This document shows, piece after piece, positions 50,545 through 59,269 of a stretch of 64,000 bases of DNA. The translations under genes and the position numbers were made by a program. The notes below the pieces were generated by a model, which did no database searches, was not told where the DNA came from, and saw nothing but the letters and a program-made list of their open reading frames with translations. Source of the DNA: Streptomyces sp. SA15. Its GTDB lineage: Bacteria; Actinomycetota; Actinomycetes; Streptomycetales; Streptomycetaceae. The stretch's first letter is position 1, and the number at the start of each line of letters is the position of its first letter. The stretch covers positions 28,330 to 92,329 of the forward strand of contig NZ_NTGE01000026.1 in NCBI RefSeq assembly GCF_002291145.1, given 5' to 3'.

Positions 50545-51852
50545 GTGGTGTGGAGAATCAGGCCCCTCGCCTGTGCGAGTGTAGCCGTCGTGGCGGCGAC
50601 TGCGCTGGTCGCCGGATGCGCGTCCGGGAGCGGCGGCAACACGTCCGGAGCCAGCGGCGACACGCTGACCCTGTGGACGCACAACGCCGGTAACTCGGCC
50701 GAGCTCGACGTCGTGAAGGAGATCATCAAGGATTTCAACGGGTCGCAGAGCAAGTACAAGGTCGAGATGCAGGCCTTCCCGCAGGGTTCCTACAACAGCT
50801 CCGTGGTGGCCGCCGCCTCCGCCAAGAAGCTGCCGTGCATCCTCGACGTCGACGGGCCCAACGTCCCGAACTGGGCCTGGGGCGGGTACCTCGCACCGCT
50901 GGACCTCTCCAAGGGCGAGGTCTCCGTGAAGGACCAGCTGCCCAGCACGGTCGCCACGTACCAGGACGAGACCTACGCGTTCGGCTTCTACGACGTCGCG
51001 CTGACCATGTACTCCCGCAAGTCGGTGCTGAACAAGTACGACATCCGCATCCCCACCTTCGACAAGCCCTGGACCAAGGGCGAGTTCATGGACGCGCTCG
51101 CCAAGATCAAGGCGGGGGGCGAGTTCAAGAACACGCTGGACCTCGGCACGGCCGACACCGGTGAGTGGTTCCCGTACGCCTACTCCCCGATACTGCAGAG
51201 CTTCGGCGGCGACCTGATCGACCGCTCGGACTACAAGACCGCCAAGGGCGCACTGAACGGCGAGAAGGCCGTCGAGTGGGGCGAGTGGTTCCGCTCGATG
51301 GTCACGAAGGGCTACGCACCGCTGAAGTCCAGCAAGAGCCCCGCCGACGACTTCCGTAACGGCAAGACCGCCATCCAGTGGGACGGCAGCTGGTCGGCCC
51401 AGGCCAACGTCGACAAGTTCGGCAGCGACCTGGCGATTCTCCCGCCGGTCGACTTCGGCGACGGACCGAAGATCGGCGGAGCCTCCTGGCAGTGGGGCAT
51501 GAGCTCGACCTGCGCCAACAAGGAAGGCGCCCAGGCATACCTGAACTTCTCCCGGCAGACCAAGTACTACGTGGACTTCGCCAAGGCCACCGGCACCATC
51601 GCCGCCACCGACGCGGCAGCGCAACAGGTGAAGGGCTACGAATCGGAGGGCCAGTTCAACGTCTTCCTCCGGGCGGCGCAGGAGTTCGCGGTGGTCCGGC
51701 CCGTCACCCCGGCCTATCCCTACATCTCCACGGTGTTCTCCAAGACGGCACAGGATGTCCTGGCCGGCGCCGACGTCAAGGGCGCCCTCGATCAGGCCGT
51801 CAGTGAAATCGACAGCAACCTGTCGACCAACAACTACCCCACCGGCAGCTGA
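50545..51852 (+). CDS. Sugar-binding lipoprotein of ABC importer (fructan operon)
   Basis: The GTG start follows GGAGGA. The protein has 435 residues. The signal peptide has a lipobox LVAGC with lipidated Cys25. The SBP_bac_1 fold follows, beginning LTLWTHNAGNSAELDVVKEII, with AIQWDGSWSAQANVDKFG later. It is the extracellular receptor for the permeases downstream. The GH32 gene in the same operon suggests sucrose or short fructans as ligand. Confidence 0.92.
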   Translation: MVWRIRPLACASVAVVAATALVAGCASGSGGNTSGASGDTLTLWTHNAGNSAELDVVKEIIKDFNGSQSKYKVEMQAFPQGSYNSSVVAAASAKKLPCILDVDGPNVPNWAWGGYLAPLDLSKGEVSVKDQLPSTVATYQDETYAFGFYDVALTMYSRKSVLNKYDIRIPTFDKPWTKGEFMDALAKIKAGGEFKNTLDLGTADTGEWFPYAYSPILQSFGGDLIDRSDYKTAKGALNGEKAVEWGEWFRSMVTKGYAPLKSSKSPADDFRNGKTAIQWDGSWSAQANVDKFGSDLAILPPVDFGDGPKIGGASWQWGMSSTCANKEGAQAYLNFSRQTKYYVDFAKATGTIAATDAAAQQVKGYESEGQFNVFLRAAQEFAVVRPVTPAYPYISTVFSKTAQDVLAGADVKGALDQAVSEIDSNLSTNNYPTGS

Positions 51853-51880
51853 CCGCGTCCGCCCGTCCCGGCGGACGCGG
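51853..51880 (+). terminator. Intercistronic hairpin after the binding-protein gene
   Basis: CCGCGTCCGCC (51853-51863) pairs perfectly with GGCGGACGCGG (51870-51880) around a 6-base loop, beginning at the base after the stop codon. In ABC operons such hairpins attenuate transcription or protect the binding-protein mRNA so that more receptor than permease is made. Confidence 0.7.
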
Positions 51881-51927
51881 TTCCTCCCCACCGCCTCCGC
51901 CGGGACACGTACCTGCCTGGATGTCCC

Positions 51928-52884
51928 ATGACCACCACGATGTCGTCCATGCCCACCCGGCCCGGCACCGCCGCCGCCGTCCCACCGACCCGACGTGCGA
52001 CGCAGAGGCACGCACGGCGCAGAGAGAGCCTCGCCGCGCTCGGCATGGTGAGCCCCGCCGTCTTCCTGTTGGTGATGTTCATCGTCATCCCCGTGGTGCT
52101 GGCCTTCGCGCTGGCGTTCACCAACGCCCGTCTGGTGTCCCCGACCCCGGCGCAGTTCACGGGACTGCAGAACTTCCGCACCCTGCTGGACGACCCGCTG
52201 TTCTACAAGTCGCTGCGGAACACCTTCTACTTCGCCGCCGTCGTCGTCCCGCTGCAGGGCGGCCTGGCGCTGGTGCTCGCCCTGCTCGTCAACGCCAAGG
52301 TCAAGGGCGTCAACTTCTTCCGCACCGTCTACTTCCTCCCGGTCGTCACCTCGATGGTCGTGGTCTCCCTCCTGTGGACGCTGCTGTACCACAGGACCGG
52401 GCTGGTCAACGAGATCATCTCCCGCCTCACCTTCGGCCTCGTGCAGGGACCGGACTGGCTGAACAACCCCTCCACGGCCATGCCCGCCATCATCCTCATG
52501 TCCGTCTGGCAGGGCGTCGGCTTCCACATGATCATCTGGCTGGCCGGACTGCAGACCATCCCGCAGGACCTCTACGAGGCTGCCGACATGGACGGGGCCA
52601 CCCGTTGGATGCGCTTCAGGCACGTGACCTGGCCCGGCCTCAAGGCCACCCGCACCTTCGTGCTCATCACCATCACCATCAGCGCGTTCGCCCTGTTCAC
52701 CCAGGTCAGCGTGATGACGCAGGGCGGGCCCCTGGACTCCACCAGCACGGTCGTCTACCAGGCCGTGCGGACTGGATACAGCCAGCAGCAGACCGGATAC
52801 GCGTCCGCGATCTCCCTCGTCTTCTTCGTTCTGGTGCTGGCCGTCTCCCTCGTCCAGCGCTTCCTCACCCGGGAGAAGGACTGA
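51928..52884 (+). CDS. Sugar ABC transporter permease (MalF type)
   Basis: The 318-residue protein begins MTTTMSSMPTRPGTAAAV. A basic region (RRATQRHARRRESLAALG) precedes six membrane helices. The EAA motif is YEAADMDGATRWMRFRHVTWPG. It is preceded by the intercistronic hairpin and ends 1 bp before the next permease start. Confidence 0.92.
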   Translation: MTTTMSSMPTRPGTAAAVPPTRRATQRHARRRESLAALGMVSPAVFLLVMFIVIPVVLAFALAFTNARLVSPTPAQFTGLQNFRTLLDDPLFYKSLRNTFYFAAVVVPLQGGLALVLALLVNAKVKGVNFFRTVYFLPVVTSMVVVSLLWTLLYHRTGLVNEIISRLTFGLVQGPDWLNNPSTAMPAIILMSVWQGVGFHMIIWLAGLQTIPQDLYEAADMDGATRWMRFRHVTWPGLKATRTFVLITITISAFALFTQVSVMTQGGPLDSTSTVVYQAVRTGYSQQQTGYASAISLVFFVLVLAVSLVQRFLTREKD

Positions 52885-52885
52885 C

Positions 52886-53818
52886 ATGACCTCTGCATCC
52901 CCGGTATCCCCGGTATCCCCCGCACCCGTACGCCCGGGCCGCCGCCGGAGGCCCTCGCCGCGCCGGATCGGCCTGCAGGCGGCGCGTATCGCGCTCGCGC
53001 TGTTCTTCGCGTTCCCGATCGTCTTCATGCTGGTGTCGTCGTTCAAGTCCGACGAGCAGATCTTCGGCGACCTGGACGGCATCGAGGCGTTCCTGCCGGT
53101 CGGCCACCTGTCCCTGGCCAACTACACCGGGATCTTCGACCGGGTGCCCGCCATCCGGTTCCTGCTCAACTCCATCGGGATCTCCGTCATCACGGTGGCG
53201 CTGAGCATCTTCATCAACAGCCTTGCGGCGTTCGCCCTGTCCCGGATGCGGTGGCGTGGCAAGAAGATCGTGCTCACCGCCGTGATCGCGACGCTGGTCG
53301 TGCCGTTCGAGACCTTCGCCCTGCCGATGGTCTGGTGGGTCAACAAACTGCCCTGGCTGCAGATGGAGGGCGGCCGGCTCGTCGTGACCGAAGGCTGGCT
53401 GGACACCTACCAGGTGCAGATCCTGCCGTTCATCGGCAACGCGCTCTTCATCTTCCTGTTCCACCAGTACTTCCAGAGCATCCCCAAAGAACTCGACGAA
53501 GCGGCGGTCATCGACGGGGCGAGCTGGTTCGGCATCTACCGGCGCATCGTCATGCCGCTGTCCGGTCCGGCGATCGCCACGGTGGCCATCCTGGCCTTCC
53601 TGCCGATGTGGAACCAGTACCTGTGGCCGCTGATGGTCGTCCAGAGCGAGGAACTGCGGCCGGTCATGGTCGGCATCGACTACTTCTTCCAGCTCAACCC
53701 CTCCTGGGGCGAGGTCATGGCCTACTCGTCGATGATCACCGTGCCGGTGCTCGCGCTGTTCGTGACCTTCCAGCGGGCCTTCGTCAACAGCATCGCCTCC
53801 ACCGGCGTCAAGGGCTGA
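52886..53818 (+). CDS. Sugar ABC transporter permease (MalG type)
   Basis: The 310-residue protein has a Pro/Arg-rich N-terminus whose first codons contain a duplicated 9-10 bp unit (SPVSPVSPAP). Six membrane helices follow. The EAA motif is DEAAVIDGASWFGIYRRIVMPL, and the C-terminus RAFVNSIASTGVKG is typical of MalG. It completes the third importer; again no ATPase gene is present. Confidence 0.92.
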   Translation: MTSASPVSPVSPAPVRPGRRRRPSPRRIGLQAARIALALFFAFPIVFMLVSSFKSDEQIFGDLDGIEAFLPVGHLSLANYTGIFDRVPAIRFLLNSIGISVITVALSIFINSLAAFALSRMRWRGKKIVLTAVIATLVVPFETFALPMVWWVNKLPWLQMEGGRLVVTEGWLDTYQVQILPFIGNALFIFLFHQYFQSIPKELDEAAVIDGASWFGIYRRIVMPLSGPAIATVAILAFLPMWNQYLWPLMVVQSEELRPVMVGIDYFFQLNPSWGEVMAYSSMITVPVLALFVTFQRAFVNSIASTGVKG

Positions 53819-53856
53819 CCACGCTCCTCGACCCCCCACCCCGAAAGGACCCCTGC

Positions 53857-55305
53857 GTGTCCGTCATGCCCGCAGACCCCCACCTGCCCGTCGCGCACCT
53901 GCGCCCGCCCCGCAACTGGATCAACGACCCCAACGGGCTGGCCTTCCACGACGGCCACTACCACGTGTGCTTCCAGTACAACCCGTACGGACCCGAGCAC
54001 GCGAACATGCACTGGGGCCACTTCCGCAGCCCCGACCTGCTGACCTGGGAGGAACTTCCCCTGGCACTGACCCCCACGCCGGGCGGAGAGGACGCCGACG
54101 GCTGCTTCTCCGGCAACGCCGTCTCCGACGGCGACCGCATGGTCGCCTTCTACTCCGCCTTCCGCACCGACCGCTGGGCACAGCCGGTCACCACCGCCGA
54201 GTCCCAGGACAACGGTGTCACCTGGAAACCGCGCGGCAGCCTGCTGATACCCGAACTGCCCGAGGGCACGACCATGTACCGCGACCCGTATGTATGGCGC
54301 GAGGCCGGCCGCTGGCGCATGCTGGTCGGCTCCGCCCGGGCGGACGGCCGGGCGGCGGCGCTGCTGTACGAGTCGGGGAACCTGGAACAGTGGGAGTACC
54401 GGGGGCCGTTCCTGGACCGGGCCCCACAACCGGTGGCGCCGGGCGCCGACACGGGGCTGGGCTGGGAGTGCCCCCAGTACCTGCACGCGGACGGACGCGG
54501 CGCGCTGCTCCTCGGCGTCTGGGATCCGGAGCTCGGACCGCGCCGGACCGTGGTCTACCCCGGGCGCGAGCAGGACGGCCGCTTCCTCCCCGGGGCCCCC
54601 GCCCTGCTCGACCACGGACCCGACTTCTACGCCCCGGCGCTGCTGCCCGCCCCCGACGGCCGGTGGCTGCTGTGGGGCTGGTCATGGGAAGCCCGTGACG
54701 CCGCGTGGGTGCGCGAGGCCGGCTGGGCCGGGCTGCTGACGCTGCCGCGCGAGGTGACACTCGCCGAAGACGGCTCCGTACGACAGCGACCGGCCGCGGA
54801 ACTCCTCGCGCTGCGCGACGAGCGCGCGCTGACCGCTGCCGGCCAGACCACCGGAACGGCCGTACTGGGGACGGTGAGCCCCAGCTTCGACCTGACGGCC
54901 CGTCTGGAACCCTCCGCCGCCGGCACGACAGGAGGACTACGGCTGGTGACCTCCGCCGACGGTGCAGAGTACCTCGACATCGGCATCGACCCCGCCGCCG
55001 GTGAACTCGTCGTGAACCGCGACCACGCCTCCCGCGACCCCCGCGCACACGGCGGAACATATCGCCTCCCCTGCCCCGAGGCGAGGGCGGCGTCCGGTGC
55101 CCCGGTCGAACTGCGCCTGGTGGTGGACCGGTCCGTCGCCGAGCTCTACCTGCCGTCGGGCCGGACGCTGACACTGCGGTTCTACCCCACCGGCGGCACC
55201 CCCTGGCGGATCGAGGCCCGGGCGGGAGACGAGGGCGGCCTCGGCTACGCGGTCGGCGCCTGGAACCTTCGGACCTTCTCGGGAAGCCCCCTTCGGGCAG
55301 GATGA
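53857..55305 (+). CDS. Glycoside hydrolase family 32 (beta-fructofuranosidase/fructanase)
   Basis: The GTG at 53857 follows AAAGGA by eight bases. The protein has 482 residues and no signal peptide, so it is cytoplasmic. The five-bladed propeller shows the GH32 triad: nucleophile D24 in WINDPNG, transition-state stabiliser D143 in YRDPYVW and acid/base E204 in WECPQY. The C-terminal beta-sandwich spans about 330-482. It hydrolyses imported sucrose or fructo-oligosaccharides. It is the last sugar gene of the operon LacI-SBP-permease-permease-GH32. Confidence 0.92.
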   Translation: MSVMPADPHLPVAHLRPPRNWINDPNGLAFHDGHYHVCFQYNPYGPEHANMHWGHFRSPDLLTWEELPLALTPTPGGEDADGCFSGNAVSDGDRMVAFYSAFRTDRWAQPVTTAESQDNGVTWKPRGSLLIPELPEGTTMYRDPYVWREAGRWRMLVGSARADGRAAALLYESGNLEQWEYRGPFLDRAPQPVAPGADTGLGWECPQYLHADGRGALLLGVWDPELGPRRTVVYPGREQDGRFLPGAPALLDHGPDFYAPALLPAPDGRWLLWGWSWEARDAAWVREAGWAGLLTLPREVTLAEDGSVRQRPAAELLALRDERALTAAGQTTGTAVLGTVSPSFDLTARLEPSAAGTTGGLRLVTSADGAEYLDIGIDPAAGELVVNRDHASRDPRAHGGTYRLPCPEARAASGAPVELRLVVDRSVAELYLPSGRTLTLRFYPTGGTPWRIEARAGDEGGLGYAVGAWNLRTFSGSPLRAG

Positions 55306-55310
55306 TCCCC

Positions 55311-57287
55311 ATGACGGGTGGGAGAGACCAACTGGCGGAGTTGCTGCGCCGCTCCGGGCTGGAGATCGTGGGGGAACGGCGGGTCGAGGAGGTACTGCCG
55401 CCCTGGTTCGCGTGGCGCCGGGTCATCGGGTTCCAGGCCGAGCCGACCGTGACCGTCCGGGCGGACCGGCCCGACCTGGTCGCCGAGATCAACCGGCAGT
55501 GGCACCGGCTGGCGTCCGAGGCCGGGATCCTCGACGGGGACGGGGCGTTCCTGATCTCCGTCGCCGCTGCCTGGACGGGCGCCGCGGGCGGCTTGTGGAC
55601 CCGGGTCCGGCTCACCGCGGAGTGGGATCTCGCCGGGGTGCTCGGCGAGCGGCCCGGACAGCCGGAGTTCCTCACGCTGGCCATGGACGGGGACACCCTG
55701 CTGGCGGCCACGACCGAGGAGTACGACGTCTGGCTGATCGCCGAGGACCGGATCAGGGAGCGGCAGGAGGCGGCCGCGCAGGCAGCCGCCCGCGAGACAC
55801 CGCAGGAGCGGGCGGACTCATGGGCGTGGTTGTTCCAGGGGCCGGGGACCGGCGAGAAGCTGCTGGACGCCTGGGCGCGCGGACTCTCGCTCAACCCGGC
55901 CACCCCGGACGACCTGCGCACCCGACTGCTGGACCGGTCCCCCTACGCCATGTACAGCGCCATGCCGACGGCGGTCGTGGACGCGGCCCTGGTCCACCCC
56001 GACTGGAAGTTCCGGGCGCGGGCGGCCGAGGTCCAGCCGAACATCACGCCCGAGCAGTGGGCCCGCGTGATCCTCGGTGAGCAGGACGAGCGTCACCGGT
56101 GGCTCCTCACGATGCTGGCCGCGGACCGTCGGGCCGAACTCGACGAGGACACCTGCCGAAGGCTCGCCGCCGATCCGTCCGCGCGCGTCCGCTCCGAGGC
56201 CGCCCGCCTCAAGGGCCTGCCCGCATCCCTGTCGGTCGCTCTGGCCACCGACCCCGACCCCGGCGTGCGGTTCGTGGCCTGCGCGGCGGCCTGGCCGCAT
56301 CTGGACGACCGGGCGCGCAAGGCGCTCCTGGGCGATCCCGCGGGCAAGGTGCGCAGGGCCGCCCTGCTGCTGCATCACCAGGAGCACCCGCTGCCCCTGT
56401 CGGTGTTCGAAGCCGAAGACCTCAAGATCGACGCGCTGGAGACCTGCCGCCTGGAGCGCGACCTCGCCGAGCACCTGGCACGGCACGGCGAGTCGGCCGA
56501 ACGCCGTTCCCTCGCCGGCAACCCGCGCCTGGACCCGGATCTGGTCGCCGTCCTCGGCGAGGACCCCGACCCGGACGTCCGCTTCGCGGTGTCGACCCGG
56601 CCGGACCTTACCGAGGAGCAACGCGCGGCCATCCCCATCGACTTCGACCCGGGCATCCACTACTACGCGCTTGACTGGGTCGTGGCCCTCCACCACGACG
56701 CCGACGCGATGCGCCGCCTCGCCGCCTCCTCCCATCCCCTGGTGCGCCGAAGCGTCGCCCGGGCCCGGCACCTGCCGCCGGACGTCGTCGAACGCCTCGC
56801 CCGGGACGAGGACCGCGTCGTACAGCTCTTCCTCGCCGAATCCTGCGACGACGCACCCGCGGACATGCTCATGAACGTGTGGCAGTGGTGGACCGGCAGC
56901 CTCAGCACCCCCGACCGCCCGCGCGGCCACCCCAACTTCCCCCGCAGCGGCCTCCTGCGCCACGCCGACGACCCGAACCCGCGCATGCGCAGGCTGGCCC
57001 TTGACGATCCGGAGTCGACGCCCGAGCTGGTGGAGCGGCTCAGCCGGGACGTGAGCGAGGAAGTGCGGTGCGATGCCGCGGCCGACCCACGGCTGTCGGC
57101 CGCGGCCGCCGCACGCCTGCTCGAAGACCCGCACGAGCACGTACGGCACTTCGCCGCCCGCCACCCCAACCTGCCGGTGCGTGTCCTGACCCGGCTGCTG
57201 CGGGACAACGGCACCGCCGAGACGGCTGCCCGGAATCCCGCGCTGCCCGTCGAGGTGATGCAGCGGATGGTCAGACGGATGAACTAG
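55311..57287 (+). CDS. Leucine-rich-repeat-variant (LRV/HEAT-like) protein
   Basis: The ATG at 55311 (MTGGRDQLAELLRRSG) has AGGA eight bases upstream; an ATG at 55302 overlapping the GH32 stop is an alternative. The protein has 658 residues. From about 210 on, helical repeats with the pattern L-A-x-D-P-x-x-x-V-R-x-x-x-A occur many times, for example RLAADPSARVRSEAARLKG, ALATDPDPGVRFVACAAAW and LEDPHEHVRHFAARHPNLP. Such LRV proteins are common in Streptomyces and are thought to mediate protein contacts. The role here is unknown, and coupling to the fructan operon may be incidental. Confidence 0.8.
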   Translation: MTGGRDQLAELLRRSGLEIVGERRVEEVLPPWFAWRRVIGFQAEPTVTVRADRPDLVAEINRQWHRLASEAGILDGDGAFLISVAAAWTGAAGGLWTRVRLTAEWDLAGVLGERPGQPEFLTLAMDGDTLLAATTEEYDVWLIAEDRIRERQEAAAQAAARETPQERADSWAWLFQGPGTGEKLLDAWARGLSLNPATPDDLRTRLLDRSPYAMYSAMPTAVVDAALVHPDWKFRARAAEVQPNITPEQWARVILGEQDERHRWLLTMLAADRRAELDEDTCRRLAADPSARVRSEAARLKGLPASLSVALATDPDPGVRFVACAAAWPHLDDRARKALLGDPAGKVRRAALLLHHQEHPLPLSVFEAEDLKIDALETCRLERDLAEHLARHGESAERRSLAGNPRLDPDLVAVLGEDPDPDVRFAVSTRPDLTEEQRAAIPIDFDPGIHYYALDWVVALHHDADAMRRLAASSHPLVRRSVARARHLPPDVVERLARDEDRVVQLFLAESCDDAPADMLMNVWQWWTGSLSTPDRPRGHPNFPRSGLLRHADDPNPRMRRLALDDPESTPELVERLSRDVSEEVRCDAAADPRLSAAAAARLLEDPHEHVRHFAARHPNLPVRVLTRLLRDNGTAETAARNPALPVEVMQRMVRRMN

Positions 57288-57421
57288 TGGGGGCGTCGCT
57301 CAGGGTGTCATGCTCCTGGGTCGCCGCCCTGGCTGCGGAGGTTGCCGCGAAGATCCGGGCCGACGCGGGCGCCGGAACGGTTCGGCCGACGCCGAACCGA
57401 CCCGCCCGTACCGTTCCGCAC

Positions 57422-58204
57422 ATGACCGCCCTCCCCTTCGCCGAGCTCCATCACACCGACCGGCCCCTGCTCCTCCTCCCCAACGCCTGGGACCACGCCT
57501 CCGCGACGGCCCTCGCGGGTCAGGGTTTCCGGGCGATCGGCACGACGAGCCTCGGCGTCGCCGCGGGCGCCGGGCTGCCCGACGGGGCGTCGGCGGTCCG
57601 CGACGAGACCCTGCGGCTCGCCCTGACGCTCGGCACGGAGCCCTTCCTGCTTTCCGTTGATGCGGAGGACGGCTTCAGCGAAGACCCGGACGAGGTAGGG
57701 GAGTTCGCTCGCGCGCTGTCAGCCGTCGGGGCCGTCGGCATCAATCTGGAGGACCGCCTTGGCCCCGCCACCCTGCACGCCGCGAAGATCGCCGCGGTCA
57801 AGTCGGCGGCCCCGGACCTCTTCGTCAACGCCCGCACCGACACGTACTGGCTCGGTGACGGGGACGCCGAAGACACGAGGGCCCGCCTGGACGCCTACCG
57901 ACAGGCGGGCGCCGACGGCGTGTTCGTCCCCGGCCTGACCGACCCGGGGCTCATCACCACCCTGGTACGGCACCTCGACGCCCCGCTCAACATCCTCTAC
58001 TCACCCACCGGCCCGACCGTCCCCCACCTCGCCGACCTCGGCGTACGCCGCGTCAGCCTCGGCTCGCTGCTGTACCGGCGGGCGCTGGGCGCGGCCCTGG
58101 AGACGGTCGCGGAGATCGCCGCGGGCCGTTCACCGCGGGGCACGGCACCGTCGTACGGCGATGTCCTGGCGCTCAGCCGTCCCGATGCGTCAGCGTCTGC
58201 GTGA
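57422..58204 (+). CDS. Isocitrate lyase / phosphoenolpyruvate mutase family protein
   Basis: The ATG at 57422 gives MTALPFAELHHTDRPLLLLPNAWD, 260 residues. Family motifs are LLLPNAWDHASATALAGQGFRAIGTTS at the start, SVDAEDGF near 80 (metal-binding Asp/Glu), GINLEDR near 105 and NARTDTYWLG near 142. It lacks the K-K-C-G-H motif of true isocitrate lyases. Similar proteins may act as oxaloacetate decarboxylase-like or 2-methylisocitrate lyase-like enzymes; the reaction is not assignable. It overlaps the end of the convergent hydrolase fragment by 15 bases. Confidence 0.8.
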   Translation: MTALPFAELHHTDRPLLLLPNAWDHASATALAGQGFRAIGTTSLGVAAGAGLPDGASAVRDETLRLALTLGTEPFLLSVDAEDGFSEDPDEVGEFARALSAVGAVGINLEDRLGPATLHAAKIAAVKSAAPDLFVNARTDTYWLGDGDAEDTRARLDAYRQAGADGVFVPGLTDPGLITTLVRHLDAPLNILYSPTGPTVPHLADLGVRRVSLGSLLYRRALGAALETVAEIAAGRSPRGTAPSYGDVLALSRPDASASA

Positions 58205-58378
58205 GCCGCTCGGCGAACGTGCGAGGCCAAGCGGGTCGTACGTGACGACGGTGAACCGGTCGGCGAGCGCGTCGGTCATGGGGCCGAGCCCCATGGGATG
58301 CCCGGCACCACCGGGGACGACGAGCAGCACGGGCCCGGTGCCGCGGACGTCGTAATAGTCGTCATACAGGTCAGTCAT
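58190..58378 (-). pseudogene. Truncated alpha/beta-hydrolase gene
   Basis: MTDLYDDYYDVRGTGPVLLVVPG and then LADRFTVVTYDPLGLARS are the first 60 residues of an alpha/beta-hydrolase (oxyanion G-G and the Y-D-x-x-G-x-x-x-S block), ending abruptly at 58190. The nucleophile elbow and the remaining 200 or so residues are absent. Its ATG overlaps the TGA of the TetR gene (ATGACTGA), so it was once translationally coupled to that regulator. Confidence 0.7.
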
Positions 58379-58958
58379 CGCTCTCGCTCTCCTCGCGGGG
58401 CCAGTGTTCGAGGGTGATGTGCAGGGCGTCGATCGCCTTGTCCCAGGAGGCCTGTACGTCGCGGGGGTGGCCGAAGCCGCCGGTGGACTCCAGGGCGCAG
58501 TAGCCGTGGAAGGTGGCGCGCAGCATTCGTACGGCGTCGGTGAGGTCGGGTTCTTCCAGGCCGTAGGCGCGGAGCATGCCGTAGGTGATCTCGGCGGTGC
58601 GGCGCAGGGCGGGGGAGTCGGCGACGAGGGACTGGTCGATGCGGATCTGGGTGGCGGCGTACCGCCCGGGGTGCTGGAGGGCGTACTCCCGGTAGGCGCC
58701 GGCGAAGGCGGCGAGCGCGTCCTTCCCGGATCGTCCGGCCACGGCCACGGCGATCCGGTCGATCATCTCGCCGCCGGCGAGGAGCGCGAGGCGGATGCGG
58801 AGGTCCTGGAGGTTCTTGACGTGCGAGTACAGGCTCGCGTCCTTCACGCCGAAGTGGCGGGCCAGGGCGGAGAGGCTGACGTGGTCGAAGCCGACCTCGT
58901 CGGCGAGGTCGGCGGCGGCCGCGGTGATGCGGTCGGGGGTGAGGCCGGCTCTGGGCAT
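58371..58958 (-). CDS. TetR-family regulator with WHG-type C-terminal domain
   Basis: The ATG at 58958 (MPRAGLTPDRITAAAADLAD) is chosen; the frame is open much further upstream through promoter DNA. The protein has 195 residues. The HTH is at about 25-48 (VSLSALARHFGVKDASLYSHVKN). The C-terminal domain ends with FHGYCALESTGGFGHPRDVQ, the WHG-type (TetR_C_33) pattern. It is coupled to the truncated hydrolase gene. An AGGT-TAT-ACCT palindrome 38 bp upstream is a likely autoregulatory operator. Confidence 0.87.
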   Translation of the reverse strand: MPRAGLTPDRITAAAADLADEVGFDHVSLSALARHFGVKDASLYSHVKNLQDLRIRLALLAGGEMIDRIAVAVAGRSGKDALAAFAGAYREYALQHPGRYAATQIRIDQSLVADSPALRRTAEITYGMLRAYGLEEPDLTDAVRMLRATFHGYCALESTGGFGHPRDVQASWDKAIDALHITLEHWPREESESDD

Positions 58959-58983
58959 GGGCCCCCTCGAAGTCGCTCGTTTG

Positions 58984-59010
58984 CCTAGGGTCTCTAGGTT
59001 ATACCTTAGG
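58984..59010. promoter_or_regulatory. TetR operator candidate overlapping a -10 element
   Basis: CCTAGGGTCTCTAGGTTATACCTTAGG carries AGGT-TAT-ACCT (58996-59006) plus CCTAGG at its edge. On the minus strand it includes TATAAC, a good -10. Repressor bound here would block the TetR gene and any divergent transcript. Confidence 0.5.
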
Positions 59011-59269
59011 GATGGAAGGTTGCGCAGATCCGGCGGTGGTCGCGCAGGCCGCGGCGACCGACGGCACCCTGCGCACGGCCACGGTGCGGGGAACGCGTTT
59101 CGCACTGGACACCGCGGCCTTCGGCGGATTCCTCCTCGTCCTGCGGGCCTGGTATCGCGCCGGCCGGACTGTCGGGCCCGCAGGGCCACGTGACAACTCC
59201 CCGGGCGTGGACCTCCACCCTGCTTCGATCTTCAACAGGCTCCGGGTGGAGGTCCGGTGCGCGCCCGCG

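Noticed and set aside
50257..53121. Minus-strand open frame of 954 residues opposite the fructan ABC genes
   Set aside because: It is the antisense shadow of well-supported LacI, binding-protein and permease genes.
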